From positions 1 to 64,000 of the forward strand of contig QANZ01031137.1 in NCBI GenBank assembly GCA_003254925.1: DNA of 64,000 bases. Direction: 5' to 3'. Source of the stretch: Chamaecrista fasciculata (Eukaryota > Streptophyta > Magnoliopsida > Fabales > Fabaceae). Shown in pieces: positions 45,345-57,211 of this stretch; the first letter of the stretch is position 1; every line of letters begins with the position of its first letter. Made by a program: the position numbers and the translations under genes. The notes under the pieces were generated by a model that did not search any database, was not told where the DNA came from, and saw only the letters and a list, made by a program, of their open reading frames with translations.

Positions 45345-48300
45345 CTACTGTTTTGCCTGCAGAAAATACAGAATAAGAAATCAGAATAATTATATATTCT
45401 CTCTAACATTTTTCAAAAAAAATAAACTAAAGTAAAGCTTTTCATGTATTTAATATTATTCTAATTCAATATGCAAAAAAATCTTTTCAAGGGGTTAATA
45501 TTTATAATATTAAAAACGGCTCTGGGATGTTCTGAGTTCCACCTCCAAAATCATATACTAAAATAAATATTGATATAAAATATATGAGATATTATATCAT
45601 ATTAAAATAAAATAAAAATAATCTATACATGACCTAAGCCATTAGTATAATAATATGGTATTGAATATTTTAATATAAAGAAAATCACTATGATCCTCAT
45701 CACCATCCTTCTTATTCTCCTTATTTATTTCCCAAGGCCCCACAAAAGTTTCCAAACTAACTCATGTTGACATTCACTTAGAAGAGCAAGACATGACAAT
45801 GGCTTCAAACTTCAAAGGATTTACTGTTAGGTAGAAATAACTACAAACCAAACATTTGATCATCTAAGCCCAGAATAGTGCCACCAAATTAGTATGCAGA
45901 CAAGACATCTTGAAAACACATTGACACCTAACTCACCCTACAATGAGTCTCTACTTTTCCCTTTTTTTAAGATACAAATCTCTGTATATAAGTTTATATA
46001 CTGATAAGGAAGAAGTTTATATACTGTTAGTTATACCTGATTGTAAAGATACAAATCTCTGTATATAAGTATTGTCAACCCAATAATACCAAAATTGAAA
46101 AGGAATGCTTAACTGAAAAATACCTGTGAATACAAGAAGGTTCCAAGGATAGCGATAGCAGCTCCAAGGGCATTGATGGGCTGAAGTGGTGTGTGGAAGA
46201 TAATGATGGAGGCGACTATGACCGATATGCGTTTCATGGTGTTGCCAATGCTAAATGTCAAGGGAGAGATCTGGTCCAGAGACATATATGAAACTTGGTT
46301 GTATAAATGATAGAACACGCTCTGAGCCACCACCCACCTAACGTGTACAATTAAAAGCCATGCAATTTAGTTCAAAATGGAAAAGTGCAGAAGCTTTCAG
46401 ACACAAAATAAGAGAAATGATGAGAACAACAATATATTCAGTTTCCAAACAAGACAAAGGCTAAGGTCTATTTTCTGCTACAAGATTCAACATAACTTGA
46501 TTCAACCAATCAACTGTAGTTGACACACTCTCACGTTTTATACAAGATTCTCTTTTAAAAGGTCAAATGATAAGATACCAAAGTACCAGTCACTTCATTA
46601 TAGCAGACAGAGAAAAAGCTAGAAACTTTCAATCACAAAGGTAAGAGTTTAGGAGATGTCAAAGACTAATGTATTTCCTCAAGACGACAAACAAAGATAT
46701 GTGCATGGTCTTATCTGTAATATGGAAATAGATATGCATACAGGATTAGAAAAAGCAAAACCAATGCAAAAACCACAAATAGAGCATCAGAGTCAGCAGT
46801 CATCTTATAATTACCATATGAATTGGGGTCCGATCTGCGCGAGGGCTGTTTGCCAGCCGGCTGCCCACATCTGCGGTCCTTCCACAGCAAATGCAAATGG
46901 GGTTAGAATTAAGAGGGACAACATTGACAGACAAGCATAGTAGTTCATTCCACTGACAGAATTTCCCTTCATGCCCTTTTTTGAGAAGATATTACGAAAT
47001 ACGAATGCCAAATTCGATATCATGGCTCCCATAAAACCTGCAGAAAAAAATATCCAGAGATAAATGTCTAGGCAGAAAGAACTTTCAACAAGAAATTAAA
47101 CATCCTTAAGCTTCCTCCATTGACATAATCACAGTAAATGAACCCTGCATTTGGTAGCTAAGCTCCAACCAGTAAAGGCTAATTTGCTAAAACAATAGAA
47201 AACATGCAACATTTCTTAACATGATTGAAAATACACAAATACTATTATCTGATTGAATCAAAATTGGGCTCAAACTGAAACATAAAAGAAGCAGAATACT
47301 GAATACAGCCAGCAACATTACTTCATTACCAGTCATATTGAAGTTGAGCTCAGTAACGGCCGCGAGCCCACATCCTCCAATGATTGGAATCAAGGACAGA
47401 TAGACAGGCACAGGGAAGGTCTCACCCAAAAGAAATCTGGAAACCAGAACACTGAATGCAGGCTCACCACTCTTGATGATATGAGTGAATGAGACTGCAA
47501 CTTTTGACATGCTAACAGTTGCTGCTACATGTCCTATTGTATGTGCAATAGCAACCTGTGTGGAAAGGATCAATCACTAAGGTCTCTATTCATTCAAAAT
47601 AAACAAAAAAGGGAAGGAAAATTGAACTTTTTTTTATTGGTTAAAACCTTAACAGACCAAGAAATAGAGAAGGGAAACCAAAGTGAATTACTCTTGTGAA
47701 ACTGAAAACATTTTTCTTTTTGGTGTTAGGAGACTTGAAATTTTCAACATTGATAATAAGAAAGATAAAACTAAAGTAGCCCAATTCAGCTATATGGTTT
47801 GATTGGACTAATTATTCACTTTTTCTTTGGAAATCTAAACCAATATCAAGAGTTATGTCCTGATTTGCTAAAAACCACTAGTCTTCAGAACATATAACAA
47901 ATTATAAAACAAACCTTGCTTTCTCTGTACCTACACAATTTTCTCAGGATACAAACAAACAAACAAAAAAAACCCATCAACTTACAATAAGGTGAATCAC
48001 TAAGGTCTCTATTTATTCAACAAACAATAAGGTGAATCACTCTTGTCAAATTTTAAACATTTTTCTTTTTGGTGCTATGAAACTTGAAATCCTCAACATT
48101 GATAATCAAAAACACTAAGACTAAAATATCTCAATTCAGCTTCATGGTTCAATTGGAAATCTAAACCAATATCAAGAGTTATGTACTAATTTGCTAAAAA
48201 CCACTAGTCTTTAGAACATATAGCAAATTATCAAACAAACATTGCTTTCTTTATATCTAAACAATTTTCTCAGGATACAAACAAAAAAAAACCATCAACT

Positions 48301-48813
48301 TACAGGAAACAAAGTCTTCCAAAAGTCAAAATCAGTCTTAGGTGCTTCAGTTACCCTCGTAGCCCAAGAGATCAACATCATAAGAGACCCACAAGCAAGT
48401 GATAGAGTGGAAGTAAGCCAAGGGTAAGGGAATGCATTCAGAACCTTCTTGTTATAAATATTAAACACCACATTCAAAGCCCACCAAGTTGCGAAATATA
48501 ACCCAATTTTTGCCTTCTTATCTACCTCTGCTATTATGCTTGCCTCAATGTTTGGTTGCTCTGCCTCGTACGCTTTACATGTGATCAAATTGCTCTGCGG
48601 TTGCTGTTGGGGTTTCACTAAACCAAAATTCCCAATAGAAGAAACATACAAAGGCTTTTGCAGAGAAATTTGACATCTCAGAGGCTTCACTCTCGCAAGA
48701 GAAGGTGAAAATGAAGATATCTGAACTGGGTTTGTGTACTTTTTCCGGAAAGTAACACCAGAAGATGATGAACAACTGATAGCTACACCGGGTTGTTTCA
48801 AGGAACAAATCAT
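45345..48813 (-). CDS. GPT: Glucose-6-phosphate/phosphate translocator, plastid
   Basis: Exons on the minus strand: 48304-48813, 47330-47555, 46815-47037, 46124-46337 and a 12-base last exon 45345-45356 encoding AKQ and the stop. All introns are GT-AG and all phases agree, giving 394 residues (Arabidopsis GPT1 is 388). The protein exchanges glucose-6-phosphate for phosphate across the inner plastid envelope. Residues 1 to about 85 are a Ser-rich transit peptide. The translocator domain follows: YFATWWALNVVFNIYNKKV, FPYPWLTSTLSLACGS, HTIGHVAATVSMSKVAVSF, HIIKSGEPAFSVLVSRF (Lys and Arg used for substrate in this family), ISNLAFVFRNIFSKKGM, YHLYNQVSYMSLDQISPLTF and IGNTMKRISVIVASIIIF. These strings are diagnostic of the GPT branch as opposed to TPT or PPT. 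Intron 1 contains an internal tandem duplication. Whether it is GPT1 or GPT2 is not decided. Confidence 0.97.
47572..48302 (-). repeat. Tandem duplication within GPT intron 1
   Basis: The sequence from about 47572 (CACTAAGGTCTCTATTCATT) to 47990 recurs from about 47996 (CACTAAGGTCTCTATTTATT) to 48302. Shared phrases include ACATTTTTCTTTTTGGTG, AACCAATATCAAGAGTTATG and TTTTCTCAGGATACAAAC. The second unit is about 115 bp shorter. The duplicate includes a second copy of the exon 1 donor context (GTAAGTTGATGG on the minus strand, near 47986). Confidence 0.85.
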
Positions 48814-48937
48814 TGTGTACCAATGGGTATCTCAAATTTTGATCGGAAGAACAAAAAATAAACACAAATAAAAAATCAGTGTCAAGAATGGCTATGAGTG
48901 TGAAGTGTGAACTCTAACACTGGAAGTTGAAGACTCT

Positions 48938-48944
48938 TATATAA
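48938..48944 (-). promoter_or_regulatory. Probable GPT TATA box
   Basis: TATATAA on the minus strand in the context GGTTTATATAAGAG lies about 125 bp upstream of the GPT start codon, a usual position for a TATA box with a 5' UTR of about 95 bases. Confidence 0.55.
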
Positions 48945-49013
48945 ACCCTTGCGAGCGATCTGACTCTTTGATATATATTAAAACTGCTACAAAAATTCAT
49001 ACTAAACATTAAA

Positions 49014-49684
49014 GAGGTAAAGTACTATTTGGTCCCTCCTTTTCCACACTTTGAACTATTTGGTCCTTGCATTTTTGAAATAGACTATTTGGTCCCTCCT
49101 TTTCTGGACTTTGATACTATTTGGTCCATGCATTCTTGAAATAGACTATTTGGTCCCTCATTAATAACAAATGTTAACTCGTTAGTCCCTCTAGCCTATA
49201 TCTGTTACTAACAATAATGACTTGGTCGTTAAATGCTTACATGACACTGTTAAATGCTACTTTGTCATCCTAGTCACCAAAATAAATTGAACCGGCCAAA
49301 ATTAAAAATTGAGCCAGGCCCATTTGTATTAAAATGTGATGGAGATATTTTGGTGACTCCATTTTTAGCTGCAAATGGGTCTGTCTCAATTTTTTATTTT
49401 GACCCGGTTCGGTTTATTTTGGTGATTAGGATGACAAAGTGGCATTTAACAGTGTCATGTAAATATTTAACGGCCAAGTCATCACTATTAGTAACGGATA
49501 TAGGCTAAAGGGACAAACGAGTTGACATTTGTGATTAATGAGGGATCAAATAGTCTATTTCAAAAATGCAGTGACCAAATAGTATCAAAGTGTGAAAAAG
49601 GAGGGACCAAATAGTCTATTTCAAAAATACAGGGACCAAATAGTTCAAAGTGTGAAAAAGGAGGGACCAAATAGTACTTTACTC
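49014..49684. mobile_element. MULE-type MITE in the GPT promoter, 671 bp, perfect 9-bp TSD
   Basis: The left end GAGGTAAAGTACTATTTGG pairs with the right complement GAGTAAAGTACTATTTGG. Each arm holds tandem phrases of about 60 bp (GACTATTTGGTCCCTCC). The perfect 9-mer AACATTAAA flanks the element (49005-49013 and 49685-49693). It lies about 70 bp upstream of the probable GPT TATA box. It is non-coding. Confidence 0.87.
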
Positions 49685-49693
49685 AACATTAAA

Positions 49694-50375
49694 CCATTCA
49701 AAAAAATAGAAAAGATGTCAGATACGGAAAGATACCTCAAGTGTGGACAGAGAATCACAAAAAGAATAGTTTCCTGATTCTGTTTGATGAAGGTAGAGAT
49801 TGCAATCTACGAAACAAATGGGGTATTCGAGATCTTAGTTTAATGTGAGATTTCCTAAATAGAATAACTAAATACCATTACATTGTTCCTTCTTTTGTGT
49901 TAATTGGCCAATTAGGAGATCAGATTTTCCCATTGAAAGATTCTATGAATAGTAATTGGTGTTTGTAACCAATAAATACATGTCAAATCGTTACCTTTTC
50001 TATTATAAAAGAGTGAGTTGCTTACCAGTTTTGATTTTCAAAAATACCTTCGTCTATGGTGAATCAGTGTCTATTGCAAGTCATAAGTCACGACCTTTCA
50101 AAATCTTATCATTAGATATGTAATGCTAACCTATGTGTCTCATGATGAACAATTATTGAAGAAGTAAAGTATCCACCGATGAATAGTTACATCCTTCCAT
50201 TGTTTTCTACAAGTAAAGTTTCCACTCATAAATAGTTACATCCTTCCATTGTTTTTTACTTATTTATGTCTATAATCAAACAATTAGTTGTGGTCAGTGA
50301 AAACATGTGTCCAACCATGAACAATTATAACCCTCTAATTATTAGCGATGCTTTAAATAATTGCCCTTACTGGAA
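49694..50375. other. Intergenic, no gene seen
   Basis: The short near-repeat ATAGTTACATCCTTCCATTG occurs twice (about 50183-50202 and 50231-50250), each preceded by AAGT..TCCA-type sequence, suggesting a small local duplication of about 48 bp. Nothing else is recognisable. Confidence 0.4.
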
Positions 50376-50384
50376 ATTTTTTTA

Positions 50385-52191
50385 GAGTAAACCCCCTTTT
50401 TGGTCCCTCAATTGTTACTGAGTCGAGGAATCGGTCCCTTAATTGTGGGAAACTACAACTCAGTCCCTCAATTGTACAATCCCGTTTACGTTTTGGTCTC
50501 TCACGTCTGGTCCGTTAGTGATAGAGGTGTTAAGTGATGACGTGTCACCGTTATCTGCTTAGGTGGCCGTTAAATGCTTAGTTGAGGGACCAAATCCTCG
50601 ACTCAGTAACAATTGAGGAACCAAAAAGGGGGTTTGCTCAAATTAGTATCCAACTCATTTCCACTTGACACCTCATTAAAATTACTCTCTTGCAATTTGG
50701 TCCCAAAACCCCTAAATCCCCTAAAACTTTTTTTTAATCCTCTTATTCATCTTTTTCATCTTCTTCATTCATTTTAGTCCCAAATGCTAAAAATAAAATT
50801 GTAAAGTATCCCAAAACCCTTCCAAACATTCCAATTTAGTCCAATTTGGTCCCTAAATCCTACTTTCCTCTTCATCTTTCATCATCTTTCATCATCTTCA
50901 TCTTCTCATCCACTCCAAACCCCAAACCACAAAACCCTAAAACTACACAACCAGAAATCACCAAAGATTACACAAGTTTCATCAATTCATCAATTCTTGA
51001 TTAAAAAAATTAGTTCATCATCAGTTCATATCATCATCATCATCATTCATCAGTTCATCATCCAAAAATTAAAAAGAAAATTAGTTCATCATCAGTTCAT
51101 ATCATCATCATCATCATTCATCAGCCGAAAAGCTCTCGTGGCAGCGAAAGAAGGAATCGAGAAGCTTAGAGACTCATGAGAGAGAAAGCAAGTCGCGACA
51201 GAGTGAACATGTGGCGTCGTTGAGCTTTCCATGGAGTGAACCTGATGGTCGCGACAGAGACTCAAAAGCGAACGGCCGAAATGGGTAAATGACGACGGCG
51301 ACGATGAGTTTTCATCATCAGTCGCAGGCATTCTCTCGGAATTTCTTCAAAATCGAAAGAAACCCCAAACTTTCTCCCCCAATTCGAATTCGGACTCTAA
51401 GAAATGAATGAATGTATCTCGCGACGCCCAAAATGGTTGTGAACTTGAAATCAAACCCAGAAATTGAAGAATCGAGCGAGAGAATGTTTAAGGATTTGAA
51501 GAATCGAGCCATTTTGATGTTTGAGGATTTGGTTGAAGCAGTAGGATCGGCGGTGAGGAATGAAAGATGAGAGAGGAATGAGGATGAAGATGAAGATGAA
51601 GAAACTAGGGTTCAGGGACTAAAATGTTTTTTTTAATTATGATTTAATAAATTGAGAATAATGGGATAAAATGAATGAACTCAAAGTAGATTTGTTTTTA
51701 GGGTTTAGGGTTTTAGGGTTTTTAATACATTTAAGGACTAAATTGGAATGTTTGGAAAGGTTTTGGGATACTTTACAATTTTATTTTTAGGATTTGGGAC
51801 TAAAATGAATGAAGAAGATGAAAAAGATGAAGAAGAGAATTAAAAAAAGTTTTAGGGGATTTAGGGGTTTTGGGACCAAATTGCAAGAGAGTAGTTTGAA
51901 TGAGGTGTCAAGTGGAAATGAGTTGGATATTAATTTGAGCAAACTCCCTTTTTGGTCCCTCAATTGTTACTGAGTCGAGGATTTGGTCCCTCAACTAAGC
52001 ATTTAACGGCCACCTAAGCAGATAACGGTGACACGTCATCACTTAACACTTGTATCACTAACGGACCAGACGTGAGGGACCAAAACGTAAATAGGATTGT
52101 ACAATTGAGGTACTGAGTTGTAGTTTCCCACAATTGAGGGACCGATTCCTCGACTCAATAACAATTGAGGGACCAAAAAAGGGGTTTGCTC
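50385..52191. mobile_element. Composite MULE-type element copy A, 1807 bp, perfect 9-bp TSD
   Basis: The ends GAGTAAACCCCC and (right complement) GAGCAAACCCC are flanked by the perfect 9-mer ATTTTTTTA (50376-50384 and 52192-52200). The terminal inverted repeats are about 430 bp. The outer 256 bp of each (50385-50640; about 51938-52191) is itself self-complementary, beginning and ending with GAGCAAACCCCCTTTTTGG-like sequence. The core (about 50950-51600) is GC-richer and gene-like, with two overlapping minus-strand ORFs: 51318-51512 (MARFFKSLNILSLDSS and on) and 51092-51331 (MPATDDENSSSPSSFTHFG and on). I do not recognise these. No transposase is present. Confidence 0.85.
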
Positions 52192-52200
52192 ATTTTTTTA

Positions 52201-54471
52201 CTTCTCACTTTCTTTCCAATCATTGTTTATCATTTAATAATTGTACATGGAAGAATTTGTTAATCTTGTCAATAAATTTTCATTTCGACTTTTACTTTAG
52301 TTCTTTGTCTATGCAACTGTTATGCATTCTTTATACTTTGCTAATGACAATTTCAGATTTGGATGGCACGAACAAGAAATTACCAATACCAAATTTAGAT
52401 TTCTACATTCCAGTTCAAGGTCACCTTATTCGTTTATTTACCAATTTCCTTTCTAATCTGTGTTATTTACTCTCCAAGGTCAACTAAATATATATGATGC
52501 AAAATTAGTAAGTTCTGACTTTTGATGTATATAAGTCGACAATAACAACTCTATTTTTTTTTAGGATTGTATAAAAGTTCATAAATGAATTTTAGGAGAG
52601 TAAAAGGTTGGTTAATTCAAGTTATCCACAAACTCTTCTCATCAAACCAAAAGAACTTCTTCAATAATTGTGGACGCGATATTGGTTTGATGAGAAGAGT
52701 TTGTGGATGTATCTACGTTTATTGTATTAACTTAATTAAACAAAAATTATTTTTTTCATTTGCAACGTTGTTATTTTTTTTAGTCCCAATATTTTTCTAT
52801 TTGTTTTGAATAAAATATACAATTGAATCCTTAAATTATTTTTTGAGTTACAATCTTCTTTTATTCTCGTTACAATATTCTCTTCACTTTTATAAGCATT
52901 TTGATCCTCAAACTATGAGCTCATTTTCCTTGGCTCCTAAAACTATTTATTGTTTAGTTTCTTTTCCTCAAACTATACAATTAGTTTCATTTTGGTCCTC
53001 AAACTATATTTTGTTCTATATTCATGTCCAAAATCATCCGATGATTATACGTTGTGTATAATGGAGAAATAACTGTTATTTTTTTGGTTGGGAAAATACA
53101 CAAGTTTCCACGTGTCAGTTATTTTATTTTGTTCGAATCATGGGTAGCCAAAAAATTGCAATGTTGTTTTGTTTTTTATTGTCTCAATGTTTTTCTATTT
53201 GTTTCGGTCATAAAACTATTTATAGTTAGATTTTTTACTCAAATTACGAGATGAGTTGCATTTTGGTCCGCAAAATATTTGTTATATTTTTTAATCCAAA
53301 CTGCAACATTCTTATATGTTTTTTACTATTATACAATTCAATCCATACTTTTTTTCAATATGTTTTATGAAGTTTTGTGTAAAAATTAAAAGGAGTTAAA
53401 ATAATTTTTTATCTTCCCATTTGTTGGCATTGTTGCTAGTCTGATCCTTAAACTATGAGATTAGTTTTGTTTCAGTAATAAAACTATTTCTGGTCTTATT
53501 TTGTTTATCAAACTACGAGATTAGTTATCGACCGATTCATTTGATCGATACAAAGTTGTGGACCAAATTGTATGTTTACAAAAATTTTCCTGTTATTTGC
53601 ATTCTAGTCCCCAAACTATTGTTTATTATTTTTTGGTCGTTGAATTTGATAAATAGACCCAATTATCGATGACTGAGATTTTCTACGGGCCCCGAGTTAT
53701 CATTTACACATGTTAGGGATCGATTAATTGGACCGATTCAAATTTTTGGACCAAATTGTAATATTAAAATAATTTTAATATTATTTTCATTTTGGTCCAT
53801 CATCTCATCCAATGAGATGGACCCTAAACCCTTCATCCAAAAATATCTCATTCTCATGCTTTCCAAGATCATCTCATCTCAATATCATTCCAATCAAACC
53901 ACACCCAAACATCTATCATCTCATCTCATTATCTCCATCTCATCTCATTATTTCCTACCATTTTTACCCCTATACAAATTAAAAAAATCTATCAACCTAT
54001 TTCAACCAATCATAATCATTACATACCTTTTTATATAATTTCACATCCTATTTAACATCATTTTCTCTCAAATCATCCAAACACCAATCTATCATTTTCA
54101 TCTCATCTAATCTCATCATCATCTCATCTCATCTACTTGGATGAGATTGGATGACATTTTAAAGCTCCCAAACAGGCCCTAAGATGTTTTGGGTAACACA
54201 AAATAAGCTTATTTAAAAATAACTTTAAATAGGGAGCTAGCCTAGAAACCACCCACATCTTTTTTCTAAAAAAGGAAAATACAAAATATAATTATTATTA
54301 TTATATATATATACATATATTGTATCCATAATCCAATGTAGAAAAGAGATGTATTGGACTAATAGAATTGTGCTTCAACCCATACAAAGTTGAGGGCCCA
54401 ATTTGAATGCAAAGTGGAGGATGATGAGGAATCAATTTGAATGCAAAGTGGAGGATGAGGAATCCAAGTTA
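52201..54471. other. AT-rich intergenic region between composite copies
   Basis: The stretch 52730-53400 is repeated, diverged, at 58050-58435 (TCCTTGGCTCCTAAAACTA and CCTCAAACTAT phrases). Sequence around 53520-53800 is related to 34.9-35.05 kb. The stretch 53800-54180 is a CATCTCATCT-rich MITE with GGGCC/GGCCC-type ends (AATGAGATGGACCC, AACAGGCCCTAAG). No gene is seen. Confidence 0.5.
52624..52708. repeat. Perfect 27-bp inverted repeat with 31-nt loop
   Basis: Arm 52624-52650 (ATCCACAAACTCTTCTC and on) is the exact reverse complement of arm 52682-52708. The 31-nt loop is not complementary. A transcript would fold into a 27-bp perfect stem. No second copy is visible in the window. Confidence 0.95.
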
Positions 54472-54480
54472 TATAGAAAA

Positions 54481-56542
54481 GAGCAAACCCTCTTTTTGGT
54501 CCCTCAATTGTTACTGAGTCGAGGAATCGGTCCCTCAATTGTGGGAAACTACAACTCTGTCCCTCAATTGTACAATCCCGTTTACGTTTTGGTCCCTCAC
54601 GTCTGGTCCGTTAGTGATAGAGGTGTTAAGTGATGACGTGTCACCGTTATCTGCTTAGGTGGCCGTTAAATGCTTAGTTGAGGGACCAAATCCTCGACTC
54701 AGTAACAATTGAGGGACCAAAAAGGGGGTTTGCTCAAATTAGTATCCAACTCATTTCCACTTGACACCTCATTAAAACTACTCTCTTGCAATTTGGTCCC
54801 AAAACCCCTAAATCCCCTAAAACTTTTTTTTAATCCTCTTATTCATCTTCTTCATTCATTTTAGTCCCAAATGCTAAAAATAAAATTGTAAAGTATCCCA
54901 AAACTCTTCCAAACATTCCAATTTAGTCCTTAAATGTATTTAAACCCCTAAGACTTAAGCCCCAAACTCTAAACCCTAAACCCTGAAATCCTAAACTCTA
55001 AACCCTAAAACCCTAAAACCCTAAATTCCTAAAATTGTAAAGTGTCCCAAAACTCTTCCAAACATTCCAATTTAGTCCTTAAGAGTATTAAAAACCCTAA
55101 AATCCTAAAACCCTAAACTCTAAAACCCTAAACCCTAAAATCTAAAACCCTAAACCCCGAAACCCTAAATCCTAAACCCCTAAAAAAACTACTCTCTTGC
55201 AATTTGGTCCCTAAATCCTACTTTCCTCTTCATCTTTCATCATCTTCATCTTCTCATCCACTCCAAACCCCAAACCACAAAACCCTAAAACTACACAACC
55301 AGAAATCACCAAAGATTACACAAGTTTCATCAATTCATCAATTATTGATTAAAAAAAAATTAGTTCATCATCAGTTCATATCATCATCATCATCATTCAT
55401 CAGTTCATCATCCAAAAATTAAAAAAAAATCAGTTCATCATCAGTTCATATTATCATCATCATCATCATTCATCAGCCGAAAAGCTCTCGTGGCAGCGAA
55501 GGAAGGAATCGAGAAGCTTAGAGACTCATGAGAGAGAAAGCAAGTCGCGACAGAGTGAACATGTGGCGTCGTTGAGCTTTCCATGGAGTGAACCTGATGG
55601 TCGCAACAGAGACTCAAAAGCGAACGGCCGAAATGGGTAAACGACGACGGCGACGACGAGTTTTCAACATCAATCGCAGGCATTCTCTTGGAATTTCTTC
55701 AAAATCGAAAGAAACCCAAAACTTTCTCCCCCAATTCGAATTCGAACCCTAAGAAATGAATGAATGTATCTCGCGACGCCCAAAATGGTTGTGAACTTGA
55801 AATCAAACCCAGAATTTGAAGAATCGAGCGAGAGAATGTTTAAGGATTTGAAGAATCGAGCCATTTTGATGTTTGAGGATTTGGTTGAAGCAGTAGGATC
55901 GGCGGTGAGGAATGAAAGATGAGAGAGGAATGAGGATGAAGATGAAGATGAAGAAATTAGGGTTCAGGGACTAAAATGTTTTTTTTAATTATGATTTAAT
56001 AAATTGAGAATAATGGGATAAAATGAATGAACTCAAAGTAGATTTTTTTTAGGGTTTAGGGTTTTAGGGTTTTTAATACATTTAAGGACTAAATTGGAAT
56101 GTTTGGAAAGGTTTTGGGATACTTTACAGTTTTATTTTTAGGATTTGGGACTAAAATGAATGAAGAAGATGAAAAAGATGAAGAAGAGGATTAAAAAAAG
56201 TTTTAGGGGATTTAGGGGTTTTAGGACCAAATTGCAAGAGAGTAGTTTGAATGAGGTGTCAAGTGGAAATGAGTTGGATATTAATTTGAGCAAACCCCCT
56301 TTTTGGTCCCTCAATTGTTACTGAGTCGAGGATTTAGTCCCTCAACTAAGCATTTAACGGCCACCTAAGCAGATAATGGTGACACGTCATCACTTAACAC
56401 CTCTATCACTAACGGACCAGACGTGAGGGACCAAAACGTAAACGGGATTGTACAATTGAGGGACTGAGTTGTAGTTACCCACAATTGAGGGACCGATTCC
56501 TCGACTCAGTAACAATTGAGGGACCAAAAAGGGGGTTTGCTC
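54481..56542. mobile_element. Composite MULE-type element copy B, 2062 bp, perfect 9-bp TSD
   Basis: It has the same architecture as copy A and about 97 percent identity by eye, but its own duplication TATAGAAAA (54472-54480 and 56543-56551), so it inserted independently. It carries about 255 bp absent from copy A (54935-55195), rich in CCCTAAA-like telomeric motifs. The related minus-strand ORFs are present at 55670-55864 and 55441-55683, so the core is conserved between copies. The ends are again self-complementary units of about 250 bp. Confidence 0.87.
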
Positions 56543-56637
56543 TATAGAAAATGAGAGCATGTGGGCCCAAACCTCTTGGAAATAGAGACCACCCAAAAAG
56601 TTGTCCAAACTTGAATTATTTGGTGGGGTTGTGCCAT

Positions 56638-56790
56638 AAAAAGTTAGATAACTTTTACTATCTAATTTATAGTTGTTGGATCTGCATTTTTTATCTTGAA
56701 ATTTGTGTAATAAATTTTATTGCACAAATCTCAAGATAAAAAATAGATCCAACGACTATAAACTAGATAACAAAAGCTATGTAGCTTTTA
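56638..56790. repeat. Foldback hairpin, arms about 72 bp
   Basis: The left arm (AAAAGTTAGATAACTTTTAC through TTGGATCTGCATTTTTTATC) is complementary, with few mismatches, to the right arm (GATAAAAAATAGATCCAACG through CTATGTAGCTTTT). The loop is roughly AATAAATTTTATT. It may be a tiny MITE or a long-hairpin small-RNA source. Confidence 0.8.
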
Positions 56791-57211
56791 ATAGATTTTT
56801 TCTATTTGGTGCATTACCCATTAACCAAGAGTAGAAAGATGAGATATTGGATTGTTGACCGCCTCTTTTGGGAGATTATCCAAATTATCATTTAAGTATC
56901 ATCTCATTCTAGAACTTGATCAACAGTATAAGTACCTCTTTGCCTGACTCAAAAATATTATCATTTCATTTCTAATATTATTTTATTCACAACATCATTT
57001 CATTTTCTTTTGTAATTACTAACATACCCCTAGTCATACACATATAACCTATGTTCTAATACAAATATAAAAAAACAATTAGGTAAAATAGTAATTTTAT
57101 ACACGTTCATAGTTCATCCATTACACTTATAATTTTCCCTTTCCATCTATCATGTTTTGCTAATTTCTCTACCTCTCTCTCTCTCTCATTTCACGCACAC
57201 ATATATAGATA
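56791..57211. other. AT-rich MITE-like debris
   Basis: The stretch about 56930-57200 resembles 25180-25420 (AATACAAATATAAAAAAAC, ATTACACTTATAA, then CT-rich and CACACATATATA). No gene is seen. Confidence 0.45.

Noticed and set aside
51092-51512. Calling the two overlapping ORFs in composite copy A real genes
   Set aside because: They are conserved in copy B, but the copies are too similar for conservation to imply selection, and I recognise no domain. They are described only as gene-like cargo.
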